Assembly (NCBI GenBank): GCA_910591455.2
Contig: OU342809.1
Location: 3,860,363 to 3,924,362, forward strand
From: Pholis gunnellus
Lineage: Eukaryota > Chordata > Actinopteri > Perciformes > Pholidae
Direction of reading: 5' to 3'
DNA: 64,000 nt
The notes beneath the pieces are model-generated. The model saw only the letters and a program-made list of their open reading frames with translations, ran no database searches and was not told where the DNA came from. A program made the position numbers and the translations under genes. Positions within the stretch are counted from its first letter, which is position 1. Every line of letters starts with the position of its first letter. Below are positions 34,151-47,439 of the stretch, one piece after another.

Positions 34151-37000
34151 GTTGACTACGGTAGGGTTAAGGCAATTAAACTTGGAGGTTGCCACCTGGT
34201 TTTAATCAAGACATGTAGAGATGTTGTGGCCTGAAAATCCAAATCAAATCAGTCAGTATATGGAAAGGTTTAATAAGTATTTTATTTTTTGGAATGTAAC
34301 TGCTAAACTTGGGTGTATATATACTGTATATGTCAATATACATGTCCGTATATATCAGTTCTTTCCAACATCGACAAGAAGCCCTTCAGAAATAGAAATT
34401 CTATTAAAACTCCCTCTATTGATAGATAGCATATGGTACAATCAAAAGCTCAAGAAAAGCTACTAAATAAACCTCTTGTTGAAACTCTTTTGTCAACTGC
34501 AGTCAGGAATGAACTTTCAAATCGCAACCTTTAAGCCAACAAGTTAATAAAATGCTGAAAAAATATACAATTCCATGACGATTGGGAAAACTCAATTTGC
34601 TGGCGATGCTCCAGAACAGCTGCTAAATGGACCTTGTGGCAACATTGTATCAGGAATAGTATGGTATCAGTACATGAGAACTAAGTATATTACTGCTGCA
34701 CTTCTACATACATCTTCCCAAACCTTGGAGTCCGGACAGCCTTACTGTCTTTATTTTCACTGAGATTTGAACATTCTACGATGATCATCATCCCTCTATT
34801 GCTGAGCATCTCTCTCCGATATATCTGTTCACGCTCAGAGAACAGTGCGTCTTTCTAATTAGTCGACTGTACGTAATATAAGTTTCAAAATTGCCTGCAG
34901 CGACTCTCTGTTTGTGCTTCATGGGGATATGAAAGCTTGATGCAGTGTGTCCTCATAACGCACGACTGGCACGCTGAAAAACCGTATCCAGGGAGCTTAT
35001 TATTTCCACCTTATTAGTAATCGGAGGAAAGAGCATGCAGTTCTTGTCGGAGAAAATTGATACTAAGTGGTGGGATTAACTCGGTGGTACGGTGACAAAT
35101 TAGTTTTCGGCTTTGTCTTTACTCAACTCCACCCCCCCCGAATGATAAAGTCTGAGAAGCAGAAAATGTCGGAACTTCGTGAAGGTGTGAATCGGGCATC
35201 GCCTATGAAGCACATTGTGTGCTTTACCATATGAACATGCGTTGTGTATCAGCCGGGGAATCGGCCCAAGCACATCACACAACTGGTGCACACAGGTTCA
35301 GACATATTCCAGGATTCTGATTTGCCTTTGGGGAGTTGAACAAGTCGTTCATCACCGATGCCAGCCAAGAGACAATTTCTTCACCCCACTCTTCCTCACG
35401 GCAAGCTTTCATGTCTCTGAAAGATGTACCTGACTGGCATGTGGTTTGTTAACTTTTGCCATCTACCAAATGTTCCATCACATCACAAAAGGTTTTCAGG
35501 GAGCCTATAAATCACTGACATTCAATGCTGCTCGCAGACGAGTGTAAAAAAAAACGTCTCAAACCTCGACTCAGACTGTCCTGTGTTTGCATCATTGTGG
35601 ATATGTCGTCTGATCGATGCTTTGCGCACACATTTGCGGTCGTTGGGGTGTTTGTTTCGGAGGCTGAAAGCCTGTAATTTGTTGCTGTGACTCAAGAAGC
35701 AACACTGTCAGCACTCAGCAAAAAATGGCACTGTAATAGTATACGCCTTCGTGCCCTTTGCATTGTCCGGGGCTGTTAGTGAAACTTGTTTTCTGAACAA
35801 AGGCTCAAGGTCTGACCATGAAAAACAGCCCCGACTGACAAAAGTCTTTTTCCTCTGGACAAATTACAATCATTTCTCATCGGTTTCAGTTTTGAGCTCA
35901 GCTAATTTCAGAGCACTGAGAAGCAATCAGGACATGTAAATATCAGAAGCTCTGCCCTTTTTGGACAGTAAACCAGAGTCAAGTACATCAAGTCGAGTTT
36001 CGCTGAAATGGGACCTGACAACAACGACAACCTCCAAATGAAATCTATAAAAGACTCCCGTCACCTGTAAGCAATTAACCTGACGCACGCAGAGCAAACA
36101 ATGAATGCAGGTGTTTGTTTAAGCTTCAGTTATATGCATAGCTGCACATTTCTTTCAGTGGTAACCAAATCACCCGAGTCCTGACTTGCACAGGTTTATC
36201 GAGCATTTGGAAATGTTAAATGTACCTCTCTGGTGTTGTGAGTTCTTCGCCTGGGTTTGTCAAATCCTTGTTTATCATACAAAAACCCTTTTATAGTGCT
36301 GTCGGTCATTGATGTCGAGGTCACATTTCATATTTGCAGCAGCACTGGCTATGGTTTCACTTCAGTGAGACCGTTATTCTCCATTTTCAGTCGTACACAT
36401 GACAGGTTGCTACCATTTTTGAGCAGTTTCACTTCCACTGCTGTGAAGTCTTAACCCTTAACGCGCTAGATGGTTTGATCTGATGTTTAAATGTGTAAAT
36501 AGTTTCTCATATCTCACAGAAGTGTTTAGACCTGCTTTGGGATGGAATAAAGAGATATTGGCTCTACTTCTCTTAATTAAGATGTTCATTTGTGACAAGA
36601 TGCTGTCAACTTGCCTGATGGTGTTTCCTTCATGCCCTTATTTATGGAAACCCAAAGTGTTCAAACACCATAACATGTTGAAATAATCCAATAGATTCAA
36701 ATGTTTACAAGTCTGGTCACTATTATATTTTTGTTTGGATGCTTTGTGTCATTTCAGCAGTAAAACGTCCATTTTCATTTCCCAATTCAACTTCTCGTAC
36801 TGGTGATTATATCTAATGCCCCTTTTCATCACAAGGCCTTTGACTTTGAGGCGAGGCAAACAGGAAGGAGAGGCTGTTTCCTGTTCCTGTCTGAATAAGC
36901 GGATGAATAAATAAAGACCTGCAACAAACACTATTATTGTGTAACAAAGCAACATTTCCAATCAGGTGTTCCAGTTAAAGGACTCGAGAGCTCTCACTCT
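34151..37000. other. Gene-poor region
   Basis: No exon recognised. Contains the second duplicated element (34841-34972). 35200-35560 and 35990-36420 are complex non-repetitive sequence. Confidence 0.55.
34841..34972 (+). other. Duplicated non-coding element, copy 2
   Basis: Starts aacagtgcgtctttctaatt and ends gcacgactggcac. Paired with 33740-33840, 1.1 kb upstream. The middles differ in length by about 30 bp. Confidence 0.6.
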
Positions 37001-37016
37001 GGATACACGTGTATCC
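37001..37016. promoter_or_regulatory. 16-bp perfect palindrome centred on an E-box
   Basis: GGATACACGTGTATCC is its own reverse complement and contains CACGTG. It could be a bHLH dimer site; function is not shown by sequence alone. Confidence 0.45.
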
Positions 37017-38277
37017 TTTTAAACGATGCTGGATGACAAACGGCACTCGTCTGTTACTTTGATTCTGTATTTAGATCATGTTTTATTCTAAATCCTTCCT
37101 TTCTCAAGCAAAAACAGGAAATGTGCTCATTTCACCAAATTACATGAGATAAGCTGATGAATCACTGGGAGTCAAGCTAAATGCCTCTCAAACTGCTGGC
37201 TGGGGAAAATATGAACAACAATCAAAGAAAATTGAATGTGATGACGTAATCATCAGCAGCATTTTGGGGGTTTTCAACAAAGAGCTCCTGAGCTCGCAGG
37301 TCTCTGTCCATGCTCATAAAGGCTGTGAGCAAATCAGAGCAGCAACCAGTCAGAGTGTTTAGACCGATATTAGGTTAATTAAAGCACACAGATGTGCGTT
37401 ATGCAAAGCACTTCGCGCTAATTCCTTTAATTGTTTGCTGAGCAGTAAGGGCAGGGGAGGGAACACTTTATGTGATTACGTTGTAATTTCCAGTGTGTGT
37501 CAAGACTGAAAGGGTGTTAATTCAAAGGTTTGGTTGCCTTCGTCGTTTCATCTCCTCTGCAGCAGCCTGTGTGTCATACATGTTGAGTCTGAACATGTCT
37601 GCATGTAGTAAAAGTCACACCTAAAGAAGGGAGACGTGTTCACCAACAGTCCAGCGCAAACTAAAATTGATGAACACATGTTGCTGACAGTTGACCATTC
37701 AAATGTATTTATTTTTAGCCACGCTAGCAATGCGTCAGAATCAGGTTTATTGCCAATTGCTAAGTAACTTCACGTACAGAGAATTTTCCGTGGTGTTTAA
37801 GTGTATAAAATATGTACAACGTATCAGCCTTTTACCTCATACCTCTGTTGTGACTCGGTAACAAGACTTTTATAATCAGCCGGCACGTAATCTGCTTCAT
37901 GCAATTATAATGGAACACTGGTAACAAATGACTGCTGCTTAAATGTTCACTGTGATTTATTACACAACATGGGCAGGTTTCAACATGAATTGATTTTATT
38001 AGTGTGCAGAAATGATTTGAAAACCAGTTCCAAAAAGGGTTTCCCTTTCAAACTTAATCTAACAGCCGTCTTTTTCAACAATGTCACAGTTTGTTTCTAG
38101 CTTATTGTGTTAAAGAGTAGATGTTGTGTCACTTTTACAATCTCAGTGAAGCACAAATTCCACTGCAGTTGGATTTACGCTTCGTTTGGCTCCAGCATCC
38201 AGTCTTTAAGATGCAATTGTGATGTTGTGAAGACAGTGAGGTCAGCCAGAGGATCCCGAGATGAGATATAAACCATA

Positions 38278-38281
<4 letters not shown>
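37017..38281. other. Gene-poor region
   Basis: No exon. 37370-37440 is dense in homeodomain- and POU-like words (ttaattaaag, ttatgcaaag, gcgctaatt). A repeat trace follows at 37736-37795. Confidence 0.5.
37736..37795 (+). repeat. Dispersed repeat fragment (aatcaggtttattgg type)
   Basis: Cagaatcaggtttattgcca, followed by acagagaattttccgtggtg, resembles a frequent teleost repeat (aatcaggtttattggccaag, aaggaatttgtcttggtg). Confidence 0.55.
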
Positions 38282-38369
<88 letters not shown>

Positions 38370-38374
38370 TCTCA

Positions 38375-38453
<79 letters not shown>
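38282..38453. repeat. (TC)n/(GA)n microsatellite, 172 bp
   Basis: Nearly pure polypyrimidine on the plus strand, with only two small interruptions (ctcactctctctcacactct at 38361-38380). Mirror symmetry makes triplex (H-DNA) formation possible. Open frames of Leu-Ser or Glu-Arg across it are artefacts. Confidence 0.98.
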
Positions 38454-38458
<5 letters not shown>

Positions 38459-39733
38459 GTGCCATCAGGTTTCAAAAGCTGCTCCTGAATGATTTCCAAG
38501 AGGTTTATTAAGCAGCTCCATAAATCTGTCACACAGTGAAAGCGCCGCCAAAGCAGCTGTGCAACAATGGCCACATTTATATTTTACTTTGCATGCCGGC
38601 ATAGCCTGCACCAGCGGGGAGGTTACCACTAAATCTCTCTTTTTTTAAAGCACTATTATCTATCTGGAGAAAAGCTCCAGCATAAAGAGGGAGAGCCATT
38701 TTAACAATATACACAAGAGGCGATACAATTAAATAACGAGAACATGTTTACTGATTGACGTCATTTTAATTTGAAGGACTATTTAATCTCAGTGTCAACT
38801 AATTTAATGAAAGACCCCCTTGCCTGCCTGTAGCACTGAGCCACAAAATAAATCTCACGGAAATAAACTTAATTTTAAATAAATAATTTTAACAAACGGC
38901 CCAGTGATTTCCCTATACAGCTGGGCACTGTAATTATGTAGTAAACATTATTCAAACAGGAGAAATCAGTGCATTTCTTTGGAACTATTTTCAGCGGCGG
39001 ATTATTACACATGCTCTATTTTAGTAGTTGTGCTATGTCTGTAGGATTGAAGCAACATAAACTACAGTGTGTGTACATTATAATGATGAAACGTGTAATC
39101 TAGTGCATCAGTGTGAGGTGTTTTTAATGGTTTTTAAAAAGAAACACAAGTAAGGTTTTATATCTGTTGCTTCTGAGGTGGCATTATAAATCAGCTGTTT
39201 GAGATGTAAACATATTCAGATATTCAACTTCAGGGGCGGAAAGTCTGCCGCTTTCCGCCTCTCAGGGCTCAAACGATGTTAGGATGCATCTGTGGCTGTG
39301 GATGAGGAGGTAGTAAATACGGTGAAGACGTACTGTATTCATCATCTCTTGGCCACATCTAAAGCAAAGGTTCCTCCGGAACAGCCGGTATCCATTAAGA
39401 AATAATTCCACTGCATCAGTGAGCTCTCAGTAAAAATGACCACCACAGGCTGTCATAAGGAGCCCACGATGAGACCGTTGTGGACCGCAAATAAGCAGAA
39501 TAATTGTGTTGCTTGAAACAGTAATAGTGGATCATCAATAGAAAGGCAAATATCCACACAGTAGAAAATCAGCATCTGTCACACAGTGACAACCATTCAG
39601 TTGTGTATTAATACATCAAAATTAAATATATGTTGTAGCGCTTCCTTTTAAAAAGGAACATAGCGTTGATGTCTGCTGTGTTATGAATAAAGTTTGACTG
39701 GCTATTCATCCATGCTTTAATGCAGAAGTGTCT
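38454..39733. other. Gene-poor region
   Basis: No exon. 38530-38960 is AT-rich but complex, with many TAAT-core words; a possible conserved non-coding block. Confidence 0.5.
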
Positions 39734-39990
39734 TAAAGCTGCATTCTCTCTAATGGCCACCAGGGGGCGACTCCTCTGGTTGTATAGAAGTCTATGAGAA
39801 AATGACTCTACTTCTCTCTTGATTTATTACCTCAGTAAACATTGTAAACATGAGTTTATGGTCTCAGTCTCTAGTTTCAAGTGTTCTTCAATACAGCATG
39901 ATGTTCATTTAGTAAATGATGGTCAATTTAGAGTCAAATAGACTATAAAGCAGGGAATGCTTTAGGGCGGGGCTACTGTATCATTTTACT
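39734..39990 (+). repeat. Repeat family A, copy A4 (5' half)
   Basis: Starts taaagctgcattctctctaa and ends in the conserved ttagggcggggctact. It carries the best CTCF-like motif of the family at 39754-39772. The 3' half is missing and a different repeat follows. Confidence 0.9.
39754..39772 (+). promoter_or_regulatory. CTCF-like motif inside repeat copy A4
   Basis: TGGCCACCAGGGGGCGACT. The first 16 bases equal the consensus vertebrate CTCF motif as I remember it. Binding is not shown. Confidence 0.5.
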
Positions 39991-40019
39991 TGCCTAGAAA
40001 TGTCTTATGTTGTACTTAG

Positions 40020-40345
40020 CTCCAAAAACACAACATGTGACAGCTTTCCAGCCTATAAAACGAGAAAGCGAAAGTTGCTATCTACAAAAAAGCAACAATA
40101 AAACATTTTTGAAGTCATGTTTGCAGCCACTTCCAATAGTCACTCTCCTTTTTTAGCTCCGGTTTGACCTCCACCAGCTCCTGAGGAAGATATTGAGTTC
40201 AACAGCTGATCGCTAGTCTGTCAGTAGTTTGATGCTGAGCAGGTAATGCACGGTGTGTTTATCAGAGCTTTTTCTCTGCTGCCGGAAATTACGAGCGGTG
40301 ACAGTGAAGTTGTGGGCAGTGAATAAACTATCGCCGCTCTCTGCA
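40020..40345 (+). repeat. Probable teleost dispersed repeat E
   Basis: Contains gaggaagatattgagttcaa, cgctagtctgtcagtagttt, gatgctgagcaggtaatgca and atcagagctttttctctgct, words I associate with a common fish repeat. It abuts copy A4. Confidence 0.5.
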
Positions 40346-43300
40346 GATATTTTAATCTTCTGTGGGTTTGCCTACAAGTTGTCCCTGTCCCTCTGCAAAG
40401 AGGGTCAACTTTGAAGTGTTTGATAAAAAGAACTTTAGTACAGTGTCTTCTATTTTCCTCTGGAACACTTTCACGGGAAAATATTGCTGTAAGGACCTTG
40501 AATTTGTCATCCAGACAAATGTCTGGGTGACTTCTCTACGCTGCTGTACTCACCACATGACTGCAACTGTGACTCATGCTCCCTGTGTTCTTCATCTGAA
40601 CAAAGTGGGTCTGTGAATCATCACCAATGGTGACGTCCAGTGACAACAGGTTCATCTCTATAAGGTCAAGAAGGTCCCTCTCCGTCCAAAACACCCCGAT
40701 TATGGACGCAAAATGTAGCCTCATCTACAACAGAAAACACAGTGTTTTACAACGCCTCGCCATAGTCATTATCATCATTAGAAAGCTGTACAGCTACCTC
40801 AAAATTACTATTTTGAGATTTTAAAAAATGTGATGCATTCTTTTAGTTATTTTTAAAACCGTGTATTACCGTTTATAATTCCTACCTCCACATTGACATG
40901 CTTCAGTCTATTCTAGCTCCCTCCGGTTCCCCCGAAGGTAAGCACCGTGAGCTCTGCCGGCACTGTTGCCATTGTTTGCACTGTTAGCACCGTTAACTTC
41001 TAGCCTTCTGCTCCGCCGTCGCCATGTTTAGAGACGCGTGGGGGAATTCCTCATTTGGCACCTTTTAAATTTAATGTTGTGAAATGAGCCAAAATGCAAC
41101 AGATGGCATAAGAGACTGAATTGTGTGCAAATAATTTTAGCCAGCAAAATGATTTTGCCAACTTTGGACTGCAGGCATCTTATTTAGAGCAGAAAAATCC
41201 ATTAGCCAAGGTCATATAATGAAAATCAATGGGATTCAATGCTCTTAGCTGTTACTGATTTAAAAAGTGTGACACCAGAGTCATCAAGCCGCAGAGGAAA
41301 TAGCTTTATGCAGTAAGTATCTTTGTGCAGTTAAATAATACCGGTCCTCTTTCTACATACGCAAGACCACAAACAGCAACTCGTTACCTGAGGGGTCGGC
41401 CTCAGACGAGAATGGAGCTTTTCAAGGATCACTGCAGAGCCACTCAGCATTCAACAATACTGTGGCTGTGTTGCCTTTCTTGATCCGAGTGTGAAATACT
41501 GTTGCCTCAAGTAGCCACGAAGATTTCTTATAATGGGCTTTGAATCTTTTGACCTGCATGACACGAAGCGCAGAAGTAAATTCTAATATTCCAGAGACAA
41601 GCCCTCAGTCTTAAAGCTCACAAATTTTGAGTCTTTTGATGCATGTGTATAAAAGTTCAGATTCATTAATTAAGATGTCAGGCTCTGCTTCCTGACATGT
41701 TGATGCACATCATATTTTAGTCTTCCCTGTTTGGCATGCAACATCCCAACTGTCTCGTCAGTTATAAATCCAGTCTTTCTAGGTATTGTCTTTAGATTAA
41801 ATCTCAACTCGCTGTAGACTCCCCAGAATTTCAAGGAGTACGTTGTTGTTTTCCCATTCAAAGATTTCTCTTACACCAAACGCGAAGCCAATTTTTTGCG
41901 TTGTGTTGCCCGTGCAAGTTTGACAGCGGGATCATTAATTAATGTTCATTTGCATCAATCGCTCAAGATAAGGGAGGGCTTTCCAACAATGTTTCAGAAC
42001 ATCTCCTGGAGGTACTCTGTGAATTTCACCGAGCTCTGTTCGCTTTATCTAGCACATCAACCCGCAAGAATGACACTAATTATCATGTCTTCACCTCATT
42101 TGCACCACGAATTGGCGAAAGACTTTATCTCATGAAATCTCCACTTTTCATCACTTTTATTTGAATCCTATTCGGGTTTTTGAGTATTTTCCGCATTTCA
42201 CTTTGAGAGAACCGCTTTCAGAGAATTACGATTATCTCGACACAATCAAAACACTGCGCTTTATCTCTGCTACTATCAGTAGCACCGTTTGACTAACACA
42301 TTCTGTGCATGCCATTCAAAAGTCAATCACTCTTTCCTGCAGTGTCGACACACGGGGAACAGTGAACTCCAAAGAAAGACATCTAATCTCTCGCCTCTCA
42401 CTTGAGGTTTCGGCCAACACGTCGAGTACCGGTCCCCTGCATACCTCAGATTCCACAGACCTCAAAAGACTCAGAAGTATTTACCCCTGACCATTTTCCT
42501 GGTGAAATATTATCTCATTTTGGTTATCTTAACTGTGCTTTAAGTGACAAAGTTTAAATTTACAGAAGGGCCTCCTCTGTAATGGAACAGTTTCTGACTG
42601 CATGGGGAGAATATTTACTGTTTTTGAGACGGCATTAAGGACAGCTTGTCCTTGCGGACTCAGTCCAACTCAGTACATGTGTCGGGTTTTTTTTCTTCTT
42701 CGCTCTAGCGTGAGAGCATTTAGTGGGTTTTGAAGAGCTCATTCATCCCTTCCTGTGGCGACTAAGCTCATTCCTTACAAACTGAAAAGAAGCACTGGAT
42801 GTGGTGGGAGAATGCTCAAGTGTTTATACCCACACAACCTCCCCCCCCTCCCACCTTTCCCCCCCTTGGGCTGTCTTACAGTTCTTACAGCTGAATCTAT
42901 TTCAAAAGCTTACGTAAACCAAGCCTGGGCCACAGTGCCAAGTCCCCTGAAACCCGAGGGGGTGCCCTGTGTGTGAATACAAATTTCAGAGAGGAGACGG
43001 TGAATATGTTTGACCTTTTGTGCGGCGCACGGTGAGGGCCTGCCTCCTGAGCTCTCCAGGGCATTAACCTTATCTCAGAGTCACATAATAGCCTATTGAC
43101 TGCTGCACGGATCTATCTGGTGGCTTCAAGTTCAATGGCTGCTGATGTCTTTTTCTCTGGGAGGACTTTTTTTTGGTACAGAGTGGCATTGCGCCACTGG
43201 GATTGCGGGAGGGGGGGGCGGGGTTCATTTCCTACTGGGGACGCTACCACGTTTCTGCATTCATGGTGTGTCAGAATGGGCTAAAATGAGCCGCATTTTG

Positions 43301-43760
43301 TAAATGTGCTTCATTTAAGATTTCTGGTATTTCATTTATAAGAAATCGAACACACCCTATTCGATACACTGAGTGGTTTTGCATGTACAACCTTCGTTGG
43401 TCTTGCATGATGTATTACAAGAACTGGATACCGGACTCCAAGATGGGCCCACTGCAGAAGCACATTTCTCTTTCTGGCCCGACCCATTTGATCTGTGTGG
43501 CCCATAAACTTTACCTTTAGGATGACGTCATGCACTTTAAAAATCGTTATCTAGTCTCTGGTAAACGTTCAGGGAAAGTACAATACCTTCATCAGTTAAA
43601 GCTGGAGTACGTAGGCAACCCAAAAAATCCCAGCCCCTCCCATCAGCCCTCCCTCCAAAACAATGTCTCATTCATATGTAAGATGAACAATGAACACAGC
43701 AATGGTTAGTACAAGTTGTTAACCTAAAGTAAAAAGTGAAGACAATGCTGAAGTTCCTTA
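40346..43760. other. Gene-poor region
   Basis: No convincing exon. 40970-41035 has gttagcaccgttaac words typical of old transposon ends. 41880-42300 is complex sequence with an octamer and homeodomain sites. C-runs occur near 42841 and a G-run near 43210. Confidence 0.5.
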
Positions 43761-44140
43761 AACTTGCATTCTCTCTAATGTCCACCAGGGGGCGACTCCT
43801 CTGGTTGTATAGAAGTCTATGAGAAAATGACTCTACTTCTCTCTTGATTTATTACCTCAGTAAACATTGTAAACATGAGTTTATGGTCTCAATCTCTAGT
43901 TTCAAGTCTTCTTCAATACAGCATGATGTTCATTTAGTAAATAATGGTCCATTTAGAGTCAAACAGACCATAATGCAGGGTATGGTTTAGGGCGGGGCTA
44001 CAATGTGATTGACAGGTCTCTACCACGGTGTTGTGCAGTCTGGGACTCTTTCAGCGTGTTTTCATTTCATGAAAGTTAATTGCAACCTTTTTGGTCGCCT
44101 AAATTATTCAGCAAAAAGCTGAGCTGTATATGTTCTCGTC
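43761..44140 (+). repeat. Repeat family A, copy A6
   Basis: Starts aacttgcattctctctaatg and covers the 5' half, ttagggcggggctacaatgt, ccacggtgttg, and the catgaaagttaattgcaacc part of the 3' half before degrading. CTCF-like motif at 43779-43797. Confidence 0.9.
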
Positions 44141-47100
44141 TATCTTCTTTATTCATCTTCTCTTCTGACAGCTCCTTGGCTGCTCCTTGTGTAATGTTAT
44201 CCTCTCTGTAACATTAGAAAGTACCACTTGTGCAAAGTATGTGTTTATCTTTAATTGTGTTATAATAGAAAGTAAAATCCCAGGACTAGTTTGAGCCAAT
44301 TTAGTTTGCCTCGTGGCTACAAAACCATAAGACCATGTTAATACCATAAATACCCAATAATTGCCTCATCTTGCCCACAGGCTCATTTTTACTTCTCTGC
44401 AACAAAACGACTTGGATTAAAGTTTGATTTGGAGGCTTAATACTGCATAGGCTTCGTCATCTCTCAGGCAGAGACACATGCACACACAGTTCACACATTT
44501 GTGTTTTTAACAGCTGCCGTCACTACAAGCAACCACGGAAGGATTCGGCTGAGTGTCACCGGTTAACACGGTCACTCGTTAAACCAAAACACCAGCGGCG
44601 TCTGTGACTGCCAGCAATTAAACGTGTTGACTACCACCAGACTCTTTGTCAAGCCCAATTTAAAAAAGTCAAGCCTCTGAGTCCATGTCATGGTGTCTGA
44701 CATAGTTGGAAGCATCTAGTGACTCGTATGCTCGTAATTTCTTTCGTAGATGTCTGGCCACTTAATATTGTGCTACTTGCTTATGGATTCTACACACTCA
44801 CTAGGAGCACACGGATCTGGAAAGTCAATTTGTTTAGGTTGCATTTGCCATCTTGAAGAGTTTGTGCTCGTCATCGCTGTTCTTAAACCAAAGGGAAGAC
44901 TCACTACCACGAAACATGGGAAAGAAACCTTTCACTTTGTTCAAATATATTAAATTATATTTGGAAAGTGCCCGATTATTTTATAGTTGAAACCGGATTT
45001 CCCTTCCCTCATTTCCTACGTGCACAAACCTATAGCAGCTCTGCCTATAAACAACTAAAACGACTTCTAGTGTAAAGGAGTATAGTTTTTCTAAGTCCAG
45101 GACAAGTAAGCCTGAGGGATGATGGCTGTCTTTGCCATAATCATAGACATGACACACTTTTTACTACCGCATCGCTAATGATCCTTAATCTGTTGACATT
45201 ATTTGAGGGGCTGACTGGGCGTCTATGAACCCCATGTTGAATCGTAATGGGCTGCTTTCTGCTGAGGATCCTCTGGGGAGCAGCGCTCCAGCTGAGGCCC
45301 AGCAGGCCTGGCTCGGGTCGCTGCATGTTAACATGTTTAAATGAAATGATGTTGTGTAGCAGCAGTCTTTTAAAATGATAATCCAACAGAACATTTTCAT
45401 TTTAAATGTAGATACAAAAATTAAATGTCACTTTAAAGTGCCTTTTAAAAAGGTATTCACGTGAATGTTTTATTATTATTCACCAACTCTGAATCAAATT
45501 TGTTGCGATTAGTCTTTTTAAAAAGGCCAAGTGAAAACAAATCTCTACAGGTTATCTAAAGGTTAGTACGAATATTGAGTGCAAATTTATTGATTGCATA
45601 TGTTTGTCCAATTTAAGTCAATTGCAAGTCCTGCTTTGAAACGCAGCCCTGGTCACTGCAGCACATCAACGTTGTTATTTTAAAGCAACTCTTATAGACA
45701 GAGTCAAACTAACAAAGGTCAAACCTGTTGTTACCACTTCAACACATATCCTACACCAACTCTTCTCCTTCAAGAAGGAGTGCCTGAAGTGTCACAAAAA
45801 AATATGTATTGGCAGTCCTCCCCTCATTCACATGTGTATCTTATTGGCCCGAATCAGCAATTATTATTACATTCTGAATTTCTACAGTGAACAAAAGACA
45901 CTAGGAGACACTGGGTTTGGGTTCCTGCTCAAGAGAATGTAAAGGTTTAAAACTATGCAATTTCACATCATTTTGAACCATCATTATTACTGTTACTAAT
46001 AAGATAAAACTTGCTATATTTACTGAATTATTTGCACATATCACAGCCTTCGTCTGAACATTTCATTCTTCTGCAAATGTTTGCTCTGAAAAATCATATT
46101 CTGTAAATCAAAAGAGCAGAGAAATCTTAAGTAATGTTTCAGTAATTAGTTTTGTTCACAAATTTAAAAAAAACCAAAGTGTTATGACGAACAGTTTACT
46201 AATTATTTTACAAACAGAACGTGAGAGATGTGTAGATGAGCTACAGCGCCGTCGTGCCGTGCGTCGGCTCGTCCAGATGCCCTCCACATTGTCATTATGT
46301 TGATACGGCTTATGAGGCTTGGCGCAAAATCCGCTGGCACGGCACCATATAATAATATCCCTGCCATTATTAATAAGTGCTGTTGCGCAAGAAAAAGTCC
46401 CCGAGGGCCAAAGAGTAAAATGTAGAAGTGCTGGTCGAGCGCTGCATACGCCACCGACTGGAGGGAAGTGTGGAACGAGAGATTAACTAATGAGGAGGCG
46501 TGCTGGGCTCCGAGTTTGAGGTGAACAACTTCACGTGAAGTTCTCTTTTTAAAAAAACTGCATCACTTCTCTTAACACTAAGCATAACTCTGATCAATAT
46601 ACCTCCACTCCAGTGATGAAATAATTCATTTTCAACAGGGGAAATACCAGTAAATGCCTCTCACCGGGCACAGCTCCAACTCGGAAAAGTGATCCATCTT
46701 TCTGCTCCGGATTGAAACAGAATACGGTGAGAGCTCACCGGACGGACTGCAGCCTTTATTGCCTCAAGATAAATGACACTGGTTATGCTTTAAGCTTCCA
46801 GAGGCTGCTTTTAAACTTGTGTTTCTGGTGTAATTGTGTGTTGGTCAAATAAAGCGAGTCAGTTTTAAGAAGCAGGCGGGTTTAGGAAACAGTTTGCGGG
46901 TCACGCAACAGAAACACGCTTCGTTATTATGAGCTTCTTGATATAGAGATATGGACAGCCTCATTCTACTGTGTGAAGCAACACGACAGGGAGCAGATGT
47001 AGGCTGCATGTTGCAAATAAGCATCCCAGCTAAATGTAATAAGGGCTGTAGACTGTTGTTGTGTGACATGAGATACAGCCCCGAGGAGGAATCCTTTACT

Positions 47101-47439
47101 TCCTATTGCAAGGACACCGAGTCCATAAGAGCTACGGTCATTAGCATCCATAGGGAAATATGACGCGACACGCCGACACCACAATACCCACACAGATACA
47201 CACACAGATACACACACTGTACTTAAGGGGTGTTCTCGACACACAGGTACAGGCTGCTCCTGTCCGTCCCCAACAATGGGACAAGTCCAAATATCAAAAT
47301 GACAAAATAGATCATTTGTCATCGCCTTCCAAAACACGGGCGGATAATGAGACAGTGGGCCCCTGGGCACAGACATCTGAAAAGACCCCACACACACCTC
47401 TCCTCCATAAGAACAAGACACACTGACTTTATATGCGTT
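44141..47439. other. Gene-poor region
   Basis: No exon recognised. 46200-46450 stands out as complex sequence with palindromic sites TTATTAATAA (46367-46376) and TTGCGCAA (46383-46390). Confidence 0.5.

Noticed and set aside
38135..38488. Leu-Ser and Arg-Glu repeat proteins
   Set aside because: Translations of the CT/GA array.
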